DNA from: an uncultured Paraglaciecola sp.
Lineage (GTDB): Bacteria > Pseudomonadota > Gammaproteobacteria > Enterobacterales > Alteromonadaceae
Direction: 5' to 3'
Assembly: GCF_913020055.1 (NCBI RefSeq)
Contig: NZ_CAJWCF010000052.1
Span: 1 to 33,837 of the forward strand
DNA: 33,837 nt
Part shown: positions 27,472-33,837 of the stretch, piece after piece
Position numbering within the stretch: position 1 is the first letter of the stretch
Layout: every line of letters begins with the position of its first letter
Made by a program: the position numbers and the translations under genes
Notes under the pieces: generated by a model
Seen by the model: only the letters and a program-made list of their open reading frames with translations
What the model was told of the DNA's origin: nothing
Databases searched by the model: none

Positions 27472-28542
27472 ATGAATATGAAAGTATTTGCAGTAGCTGT
27501 GTTTTTATTGTTTTCGCAAATTGCCTATGCCTCCAAGGTTATTTTAATTGTACCGGATAATCAGGGGCAGTCATTTTGGAATATGGTTCGTCAAGTCAGC
27601 ATAGCTTCAGCCGACAGCTTAGGGCTCCAACTTGAAGTGGTTTACGGTGGTGATAATCGTTTTACCACTCTAGATGTCATCGAAAAAATAGTTGCTCGTC
27701 CGGAAAAACCAGACTACCTCATTTTTCGGCCATTTCATGGTAATGCCGCCAGTATTTTCCAGAAAATTGAGGATAAAGGTATCGCCTTTGTCACTTTAGA
27801 ACAGGCATTTTCTGGTGCCGAAGCTATTGAGTTGCAATTGCCTAAACAAAAGTACAAATACTGGCTTGGTGAAGTGGCTTATGATAACGCTAACGGAGGC
27901 ACGTTACTGCTCAATGCTTTACTTAATGAGCAACGTATTCGGCAACCGGATGTAAAACCTTCAGTAACTGGAATCGGTGGAGATTTTGATAATCTATCCA
28001 TCAATAGAGAGCGAGCCCTGAGAAACCTTGAGGGTCGTTTAGATTTCAGATTGAATCAAGTGTTCCCTACCTACTGGGAGCCTAAAAATGTAGCGGCAAA
28101 TTTTGACATGATGCTGAATAGGTACCCAAAAACTAATATTTTTTGGTGTGCCGGTGATCAGCTGGCGTTAAAGACGTTAGAGTACTACCAGCTAAAGTTT
28201 AAAAAGCCAATTGTTTTGGGAGGTTTTGATTGGATGCCAGAGGCATTGTTGAAAATACAACGAGGAGAATACACTGCTTCTGTAGGCGGGCATTTCTTAA
28301 TGGGAGCTATTGCTTTGACAAAAATTTTTGATTATGACCACGGTATTGATAGTTTTTCAGGTCAGCCAAAATTTTATGATTTTGAAGTCATTACAAAAGA
28401 CAATGTGGATAGCTATTTGAGCTTTATGCAGCAAAAAAAGTGGCAAAAAGTTGATTTCAACAACTTCTCGGCTGTAAAAATGGGCGAAGCTTCCTTAGCA
28501 TTAACCATGCGAAATATTATTCAGTCATTGGCTCAAAAATAA
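27472..28542 (+). CDS. Orphan periplasmic sugar-type binding protein (Peripla_BP_4-like)
   Basis: This 356-residue protein has a signal peptide (MNMKVFAVAVFLLFSQIAYA, cleavage before SK) and a type-I periplasmic-binding fold: KVILIVPDNQGQSFWNMVRQ, then DYLIFRPFHG, TGIGGDFDNLSINRERALRN and NIFWCAGDQLALKTLEYY. Such proteins bind sugars or autoinducers. There is no ABC permease or ATPase gene nearby, so it may feed a signalling protein, as LuxP does LuxQ, rather than a transporter. An ATG at 27478 is an equally possible start. A strong hairpin follows. Confidence 0.82.
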   Translation: MNMKVFAVAVFLLFSQIAYASKVILIVPDNQGQSFWNMVRQVSIASADSLGLQLEVVYGGDNRFTTLDVIEKIVARPEKPDYLIFRPFHGNAASIFQKIEDKGIAFVTLEQAFSGAEAIELQLPKQKYKYWLGEVAYDNANGGTLLLNALLNEQRIRQPDVKPSVTGIGGDFDNLSINRERALRNLEGRLDFRLNQVFPTYWEPKNVAANFDMMLNRYPKTNIFWCAGDQLALKTLEYYQLKFKKPIVLGGFDWMPEALLKIQRGEYTASVGGHFLMGAIALTKIFDYDHGIDSFSGQPKFYDFEVITKDNVDSYLSFMQQKKWQKVDFNNFSAVKMGEASLALTMRNIIQSLAQK

Positions 28543-28593
28543 TGTATGTGGGTATAATTTTTTGCTTACTAAATAAAGGCTGGATAGCAACAT

Positions 28594-28629
28594 CTTGGCC
28601 TAGCTTATTCAAGCTCAAGCTAGGCCAAG
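28594..28629. terminator. Bidirectional hairpin between the binding protein and msrA
   Basis: A perfect 13-bp stem, CTTGGCCTAGCTT / AAGCTAGGCCAAG, with a ten-base loop lies between two convergent genes. No long T tract follows on either strand. Confidence 0.65.
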
Positions 28630-28669
28630 TAATTGCACGTTAGACATAGAATAGTTAACGATTAAGACG

Positions 28670-29167
28670 TTATTTGGTAGGTAATGTCCAATCAGGCCTC
28701 GCAAAATGGCAAGTATAACCATCGGGACGGTCTTCTAAATAATCTTGGTGTTCAGGCTCTGCTTCCCAAAAATCGCTCGCCGGCTCTAGTTCGGTAACCA
28801 CTTTACCAGGCCACAATCCAGATGCATCTACGTCAGTAATAGTTTTTAGTGCTACTGCTTTTTGTTCATCAGATACAAAATAAATAGCTGAGCGGTACGA
28901 AGCTCCGGTGTCATTGCCTTGTCTATTCTCAGTGCTAGGATCATGAATTTGAAAGAAAAATTCTAAAATTTGGCGATAACTGATCACCTCATTATCGAAC
29001 ATTATTTCAATACCTTCCGCATGGTTACCATGATTGCGATAAGTCGCATTTGGTACTTCACCGCCTGTGTAACCCACTCGAGTGGCTGTCACACCAGGCC
29101 GTTTACGAATAAGATCCTGCATACCCCAAAAACAACCACCGGCTAATACTGCACGTTCAATTGTCAT
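28670..29167 (-). CDS. msrA: Peptide-methionine (S)-S-oxide reductase MsrA
   Basis: This 165-residue protein has the active site GGCFWG with catalytic Cys12, VGYTGG, the NHAEGIEI segment and the [12 protein letters not shown] region. It repairs the S-epimer of methionine sulfoxide, using thioredoxin. No signal peptide is present, so it is cytosolic. It starts two bases after the msrB stop, so the two are co-translated. Confidence 0.96.
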   Translation of the reverse strand: MTIERAVLAGGCFWGMQDLIRKRPGVTATRVGYTGGEVPNATYRNHGNHAEGIEIMFDNEVISYRQILEFFFQIHDPSTENRQGNDTGASYRSAIYFVSDEQKAVALKTITDVDASGLWPGKVVTELEPASDFWEAEPEHQDYLEDRPDGYTCHFARPDWTLPTK

Positions 29168-29169
29168 GA

Positions 29170-29616
29170 TTAAAACTCCTCTACTTGATCTAAATAAGCT
29201 TCATACCCTTTACTACTCATTTCTTCTTTAGGAATAAAACGCAGTGAAGCTGAATTAATACAATAACGCAGACCACCTTGGTCTTTGGGCCCATCAGGAA
29301 ACACATGCCCAAGGTGACTATCACCATGGGAGGAACGTACCTCAGTACGAGTCATACCGTGAGAGTTATCGGTAATTTCATTTACATTGACGGCGTCTAT
29401 AGCCTTAGTAAAACTTGGCCATCCACATCCTGAGTCAAATTTGGCCGATGAGGCAAATAAAGGTTCACCAGACACAACATCCACATATATGCCAGGTGAA
29501 GTATTATTTAATAATTCACCTGTGCCGGGGTGCTCTGTTCCGTTTTCTTGGGTCACGCGGTATTGCTCTGGTGTTAAAGCAGAAATTGCATCCTGTGATT
29601 TTTGATATGTATTCAT
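29170..29616 (-). CDS. msrB: Peptide-methionine (R)-S-oxide reductase MsrB, zinc-free form
   Basis: This 148-residue SelR-domain protein has SGCGWPSF (Cys64), [10 protein letters not shown] and catalytic Cys119 in [11 protein letters not shown]. Both CxxC pairs that bind zinc in many MsrB proteins are replaced ([12 protein letters not shown] and [13 protein letters not shown]), so this is the metal-free class. It repairs the R-epimer left by MsrA. It has a strong ribosome-binding site (AGAGGAAA) and heads the msrB-msrA operon. Confidence 0.95.
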   Translation of the reverse strand: MNTYQKSQDAISALTPEQYRVTQENGTEHPGTGELLNNTSPGIYVDVVSGEPLFASSAKFDSGCGWPSFTKAIDAVNVNEITDNSHGMTRTEVRSSHGDSHLGHVFPDGPKDQGGLRYCINSASLRFIPKEEMSSKGYEAYLDQVEEF

Positions 29617-29834
29617 TATTTCCTCTTTGCCATAAACGACAGAAACTCTGTGAAGTGTAACAGACCTACTCTTCGAGTATTTTATTGCGATTGTGGGATA
29701 AAGATCACTATTTTTAGAAGTTTAGATCATTCGGGGATAAATATTTCTCATCCGTGGTGTTAACAGTGCATTCAACCTTTGTCTGTTAGGTTATCTAAAA
29801 ATTGTTAATGGTTGTGGAGTTTAATTTGTCGATG

Positions 29835-29854
29835 TATTGTTAATAATAACAATA
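29835..29854. promoter_or_regulatory. Palindromic operator candidate upstream of the diguanylate cyclase
   Basis: A perfect 8-bp inverted repeat, TATTGTTA-ataa-TAACAATA, lies directly upstream of a putative -35. Its centre is about 47 bases before the expected transcription start, a position typical of activator sites. Confidence 0.5.
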
Positions 29855-29856
29855 TG

Positions 29857-29885
29857 TTACCTTTAAATTTAGCGCTTTCTATTAT
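29857..29885 (+). promoter_or_regulatory. Putative promoter of the diguanylate cyclase
   Basis: The -35 TTACCT (29857-29862, 3 of 6), a 17-base spacer and -10 TATTAT (29880-29885, 5 of 6) precede the ATG by 22 bases. The weak -35 fits a promoter that needs an activator. Confidence 0.4.
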
Positions 29886-29907
29886 GCTTAATTGGATCTT
29901 GTATTAA

Positions 29908-31233
29908 ATGACCAAGCAAACACCCATATTTGCTAGCAGTGCAATTTACCTAAAATTCGAAAAAATCTACTTCTCGATTGCTGCGTTTTCACTGCTGTTA
30001 GTTCTGTGGCAATACTGGGGAATGAATCAGTTGCTCGAGGTTTACCCGAGCAAAGCAAAGGTGACTGTAAGTGGTGATTTTTTAAATGGAGGCCGCTCAA
30101 AAAGTACTTTGAATATTGCTGATGATGGCGCACTGCTGAACTGTGATATTAGGCCTTCCTCAACATTTGCTTATTGTTCGTTGGACATATCTATTGGTGA
30201 TGGCATCAATAATGGTGTAGACGTCAGTCAATTTGATCACCTAAATCTTTGGTTAGAACATGCTACTAATAGGCAAGATACAGTTCTAATATATTTAGTA
30301 AATAGGGAGATTATTTCTGATAATTTGGATCCAAGTTCTCGCAATGCTAGCAATAAAAGTAATTTTCAAACTATATTACCCTCAGCAGGTAGTCACTATT
30401 ACTCGTTGCCATTAGACCAATTTACCGTACCTTCATGGTGGATTTTACTGCATAAAGCGACGGGAAAGTCTGCCAAAGCAAAACTCGACAATGTAATTGG
30501 TTTGAATATTGCCACTGGTGACAGTCTTAATTTACGCAGTGTAGATATCAAGTTAAAAAGAGCGACCCTTTCTGGAAAGTGGATATCGGCGAATATTTTA
30601 TATTTGATATTGGTGATTATCTGGGCAATAGCGATAACACTTCACGCCATTATTAGAGTTTATCAGTTAGCTAATCAGCTTAAGTTAAAAAGAAGTCAGA
30701 ATGCCTCACTTGAGGAGTTAAATAATTTTCTGAGTATTCAGAAAGATGAATTTGAAGTATTAGCCAAAACCGATTCATTAACAGGGGTGTTTAATCGAGC
30801 TGGCACCAGAGATTTATTTGAACATATGCAGAACCAACAGGGCCAAACATATTCGTTAATCATGTTTGATATTGATCACTTTAAGCTGGTTAATGACACT
30901 CATGGTCATCAATTAGGTGATGAGGTACTCAAGGATTTATGCAAATTAGTCGCTTCACTGATTAGGGATACAGATCATTTTGCCCGCTGGGGCGGAGAAG
31001 AATTTATCGTTATATGCAGAGATGCTGATTCTAAAGACGCGCTTATTATGGCAAATCACCTGCGTGAAAATATTGCAGCAGCGACCTTTACAAACGGTGT
31101 GTCAGTAACTTGTAGTTTTGGTTTGTCTGAGTATAAGAAAAAAGGTAAAAATACGATTAAAAGAATGTTTAAGAGCGCTGATGCTGCTTTATATAAAGCC
31201 AAAAAAGGGGGGCGTAATCGCGTGGAATATTAA
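29908..31233 (+). CDS. Membrane diguanylate cyclase (GGDEF) with periplasmic beta-sandwich sensor
   Basis: This 441-residue protein has a helix at about 20-38, a periplasmic domain (about 40-225) with a carbohydrate-binding-like beta pattern, a second helix (228-250), a coiled coil (255-285) and a GGDEF domain (about 285-441). The active site is GGEEF (362-366) with the metal aspartates in FDIDHFK. RxxD at 353-356, exactly five residues before it, is an intact product-inhibition site. It should therefore make cyclic-di-GMP with feedback control. No EAL domain is present. It is a single gene; no Shine-Dalgarno stands out. Confidence 0.92.
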   Translation: MTKQTPIFASSAIYLKFEKIYFSIAAFSLLLVLWQYWGMNQLLEVYPSKAKVTVSGDFLNGGRSKSTLNIADDGALLNCDIRPSSTFAYCSLDISIGDGINNGVDVSQFDHLNLWLEHATNRQDTVLIYLVNREIISDNLDPSSRNASNKSNFQTILPSAGSHYYSLPLDQFTVPSWWILLHKATGKSAKAKLDNVIGLNIATGDSLNLRSVDIKLKRATLSGKWISANILYLILVIIWAIAITLHAIIRVYQLANQLKLKRSQNASLEELNNFLSIQKDEFEVLAKTDSLTGVFNRAGTRDLFEHMQNQQGQTYSLIMFDIDHFKLVNDTHGHQLGDEVLKDLCKLVASLIRDTDHFARWGGEEFIVICRDADSKDALIMANHLRENIAAATFTNGVSVTCSFGLSEYKKKGKNTIKRMFKSADAALYKAKKGGRNRVEY

Positions 31234-31310
31234 GTATTCAACGCTCCTTTTTCTCATTAACTGCTAACCTCGCTAACGTTTGAATTACACTATCAATATC
31301 AGAAACACAT

Positions 31311-31361
31311 TCAGTGCAACTCAATACAATAGTTTAAAACTACCTTGATTGAGCGCACTGA
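31311..31361. terminator. Hairpin between convergent cyclase and GMC genes
   Basis: Arms TCAGTGC-aa-CTCAAT and ATTGAG-c-GCACTGA form a 13-bp stem with a small internal bulge and a 22-base loop, between the two stops. A T-containing run (ACGTTTTGC) follows on the plus strand. Confidence 0.5.
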
Positions 31362-31394
31362 AACGTTTTGCTATAAAAAACAAATATTAAAGGT

Positions 31395-33104
31395 TTATAA
31401 CTTGCCTGCCTGTATTTGCTTATGAGCATAATCTACCGCACGAGCAGTGAGCGCCATATAAGTAATACTAGGGTTTTGTGTACCTGAGCTGGTCATGCAA
31501 GCGCCATCCGTTACAAAAACGTTTGGCACATCATGCATTTGATTCCATTTGTTTAAAACGCTGGTTTTTGGATCTCGGCCCATACGTGCGGTGCCCATTT
31601 CATGAATACAGGCTCCAGGGGCTGTGAGATTGTTATGACTTTCGATATTAGTACAACCAGCTGCTTCAAGCATTTCAACTGCACTTTTTACCCCATCTTC
31701 ACGCAACGCCATTTCATTTTCACGTAATTTGGCGTCAAAAGTGATGATTGGCATACCATGTTGATCCCGTTCATCAAAATTAAGATACATGCGGTTATCG
31801 TGGTGGGGCAACATCTCACCAAAACAAGTCATTCGGACATGGTAGCCACCTGGCTTAAATATCTCGCCCTTAAGGTCGGCTCCTATTTTTCCGTCAGGTG
31901 TATTTTTACTGCGCATCGCCTCGCCTTGATAACCAAAGCCACGTTTGTAATCAGTACGTTTGCTTTGTTCATCAATATTAGTAAAGCGCGGAATATAAAA
32001 ACCAACAGGTTTGCGCCCTTGGTAATAATCATCTTCATGACCCGGAAGCTGACCATGAGCACCCATACCATAATGGTGATCCATAATATTGTGCCCAAGT
32101 TCACCACTAGTATTGCCTAGGCCATTGGGGAAAGTTTCAGAACGGCTGTTAAGTAAAATAGCTGTGGTACCCACGGTACTGGCATTACAGAATATTATCC
32201 GAGCTGAATAATCAATCACATCGCCAGTATTAGCATCTTTTACTCTGACTCCACTGGCTTTTCCTGATGCCTCATCGTATAAAATTTCCATTACGATACT
32301 GTCTGGTCGAAGGGTCATATTTCCGGTTTCGGTTGCAACCGGTAAAGTAGCTGATTGGCTACTAAAATAGGCCCCGAACGGGCAGCCTCGCCAGCAACGA
32401 GAGCGGTTTTGGCACTGTCCACGTGCGCCTTTATGTACTTCAGGGTTATATTCACTTAAATTGGCAACACGACCTGGAGTCACTACGCGGTCGGGGTATT
32501 TTTCTGCTACCGCTTCACGCATTTTTTGTTCCGCACAATTAAGCGGGAAAGGTTTTAAAAATACGCCATCGGGTACTTGTTTTAAACCTTCAGCTTGTCC
32601 AGCCACACCGACAAATGTTTCAACATAATCATACCAAGGCTCTATGTCGGCGTAACGAATTGGCCAATCGACTGCCACACCTTCTTTGCTGTTGGCGGTA
32701 AAATCGATGTCACTCCAACGGTAACAATGACGCCCCCACATTAACGAACGACCACCTACATGATGACCTCTGATCCAGTCAAAACGTTCATCTTCTTTGT
32801 AGGGATACTCATCATCTTTATTTATAAAGGGTTTGTTGTCTTCATTAACCCACCAGGCTAATCGACTTTGTTTTGGGTAATGCTTACTAATCTCTTGTTT
32901 TGACACTTTACCTTGATTCGGTAAATCCCAAGTATCCAAATGGGCAGTGGGATAATCACCATGTTGCACCATAGGTCCTCGTTCAAGTACCAATGTTTTG
33001 TAACCCTTAGTGCAAAGTTCCATTGCAGCATAACCGCCACTGATGCCTGAACCAATTACGATCGCATCAAATTCATTGTTTTTATTCATAGTTATATCGC
33101 CCAT
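31395..33104 (-). CDS. GMC-family FAD dehydrogenase (gluconate-2-dehydrogenase-like large subunit)
   Basis: This 569-residue flavoprotein has the FAD motif GSGISGG (18-24), the GGRSLMWGRH segment, a cysteine-rich stretch CQNRSRCWRGCPFG (also seen in related sugar dehydrogenases), ACIHEMGTARMG and the C-terminal TQNPSITYMALTARA with active-site residues. It has no signal peptide and overlaps the Tat-targeted small-subunit gene by 13 bases, so it probably crosses the membrane with it. The ATG at 33104 is chosen over ATG 33089 because a strong AGGAGGT lies five bases before it. The substrate is likely a sugar or polyol. No cytochrome c subunit is nearby. Confidence 0.92.
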   Translation of the reverse strand: MGDITMNKNNEFDAIVIGSGISGGYAAMELCTKGYKTLVLERGPMVQHGDYPTAHLDTWDLPNQGKVSKQEISKHYPKQSRLAWWVNEDNKPFINKDDEYPYKEDERFDWIRGHHVGGRSLMWGRHCYRWSDIDFTANSKEGVAVDWPIRYADIEPWYDYVETFVGVAGQAEGLKQVPDGVFLKPFPLNCAEQKMREAVAEKYPDRVVTPGRVANLSEYNPEVHKGARGQCQNRSRCWRGCPFGAYFSSQSATLPVATETGNMTLRPDSIVMEILYDEASGKASGVRVKDANTGDVIDYSARIIFCNASTVGTTAILLNSRSETFPNGLGNTSGELGHNIMDHHYGMGAHGQLPGHEDDYYQGRKPVGFYIPRFTNIDEQSKRTDYKRGFGYQGEAMRSKNTPDGKIGADLKGEIFKPGGYHVRMTCFGEMLPHHDNRMYLNFDERDQHGMPIITFDAKLRENEMALREDGVKSAVEMLEAAGCTNIESHNNLTAPGACIHEMGTARMGRDPKTSVLNKWNQMHDVPNVFVTDGACMTSSGTQNPSITYMALTARAVDYAHKQIQAGKL

Positions 33105-33661
33105 GCTTTACCTCCTAAGTCTTCAAGAGACACGCAGGGTTTGTATTCTCCAGGGATCGGTAAATAGTTAAGGTGATTTTCTGCTATTTCTTCAGTGCTC
33201 AGGTAAAACGCAACTGTTTGTTGTTTAAGGTCGATATAGGCCCAATAAGCTTCGTTACGCTGATTTTCAGTAAGGGCTTCTAAAGATAACAATAAGGTTT
33301 CTTGTTCTTTTCTATCCAGAGAATCAAAATTTTTCGAGTTTAAAAAAGACTTAAGTTGGTGAAAATGAGCGGTAAACTTTTGCTGATAGTCTGATTTATA
33401 AACCTGGTCGAACATATTATCTAAGATGTAATTCACCTTAACCTCAGAGGCCGAGGGGCTGTCTGTTTTTGGCAAAATGACATCCATAATCTGAGTGATT
33501 AAGGTAAAATCTTCGGAGTTGAAAAATACTAATGATGAGTGTGCCGCTGGCGTTTCTTTTACCTGTTGGCTACACCCAGATAGCATAATACCGGTTAGAG
33601 GTGCACAAATTGCCGTACCGGTGAGCATGGCTGTGTACTTTAAAATTTCCCGTCTATTCAT
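33092..33661 (-). CDS. Gluconate 2-dehydrogenase subunit 3 family protein, Tat lipoprotein
   Basis: This 189-residue small subunit has a twin-arginine start (NRREILK), a hydrophobic core and a lipobox LSGC (Cys30), so it is a Tat-exported lipoprotein. The mature part has the family pattern LITQIMDVILPKTDSPSASEVKVNYILDNM. In sugar dehydrogenases of this type the small subunit is needed for maturation and export of the flavoprotein. It is the first gene of the two-gene operon; the sequence upstream (33662-33837) holds no other gene. Confidence 0.9.
   Translation of the reverse strand: MNRREILKYTAMLTGTAICAPLTGIMLSGCSQQVKETPAAHSSLVFFNSEDFTLITQIMDVILPKTDSPSASEVKVNYILDNMFDQVYKSDYQQKFTAHFHQLKSFLNSKNFDSLDRKEQETLLLSLEALTENQRNEAYWAYIDLKQQTVAFYLSTEEIAENHLNYLPIPGEYKPCVSLEDLGGKAWAI
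33110..33116 (-). promoter_or_regulatory. Strong ribosome-binding site that sets the GMC start
   Basis: AGGAGGT on the minus strand lies inside the end of the small-subunit gene, five bases before ATG 33104. The alternative ATG at 33089 would be 20 bases away, too far. Confidence 0.7.
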
Positions 33662-33837
33662 TAGTTGCCTCTCAATAATTTCTTATCCCATTCGCACGAT
33701 AAAGTGCTTACGGATTTTTTGGCTTTAACTTAACCCTATTGTTTTTACTTTGACTTTTTATATGGCTATGTTTGTATTAACTGTTGTTGAACACTAAACA
33801 TACTGTTTTTATTGAACTTTTCATCATTGTCCAAATA

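Noticed and set aside
31758..32120. 120-codon plus-strand ORF inside the GMC gene
   Set aside because: It is a reverse-strand shadow of a well-supported coding region, with no domain or ribosome-binding site.

Overview
The window reads as chromosome of a marine gammaproteobacterium, most likely an Alteromonadales member close to Paraglaciecola/Glaciecola. This rests on moderate-to-low GC, dense short operons, and a gene mix of Fur-linked TonB receptor/PiuC, MtfA, hybrid sensor kinase, penicillin-acylase family protein, PepSY-TM protein, GGDEF protein and Tat-linked GMC dehydrogenase. The genus is inferred from protein style only. I see no rRNA, tRNA, CRISPR array, phage or insertion sequence.

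Layout. 1-413: start of a leftward gene off the window, with a strong Shine-Dalgarno and a LexA box over its -10; then a GC-rich hairpin and a LacI-like palindrome. 414-4229: small putative DNA-binding protein translationally coupled to a heterodimeric ABC exporter with one degenerate ATP site. 4441-4524: 27-codon secreted-peptide ORF, possibly a remnant. 4554-8598 (minus): iron block of Fur box, Fiu/PiuA-type receptor, PiuC and a PqqB-like metallo-beta-lactamase-fold protein. 8832-11004 (plus): ThuA-like lipoprotein and SMP-30-type beta-propeller protein. 11013-11867 (minus): MtfA-type peptidase. 11943-16563 (minus): tightly overlapped five-gene operon (flavin monooxygenase, bile-acid:Na+ symporter family protein, epimerase, SDR, TauE/SafE permease) divergent from an AraC regulator (16685-17659). 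17707-18890: FKBP isomerase and an Imm22-like protein flanking a 34-bp palindrome. 19119-22441: 35-codon ORF, then a large hybrid histidine kinase. 22731-27254: PepSY-TM protein, Ntn-hydrolase acylase, FAD oxidoreductase. 27472-31233: orphan periplasmic binding protein, msrB-msrA, membrane diguanylate cyclase. 31395-33661 (minus): Tat lipoprotein small subunit plus GMC flavoprotein.

How the genes work together. The iron block imports ferric catecholate-type siderophores under Fur. The AraC/monooxygenase operon has the outline of mycobacterial virS-mymA (AraC divergent from FMO plus SDR), but with two transporters and an epimerase built in, which suggests uptake or export and stepwise oxidation of a hydrophobic substrate. 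The kinase, binding protein and cyclase are separate signalling units. The GMC pair is a two-subunit periplasmic dehydrogenase whose flavoprotein probably rides on its partner's Tat signal.

Caution on quality. Three genes (PqqB-like, TonB receptor, symporter) are each broken by one missing base, and each is restored by adding one base to a homopolymer run. Sequencing or assembly error is as likely as true gene decay.
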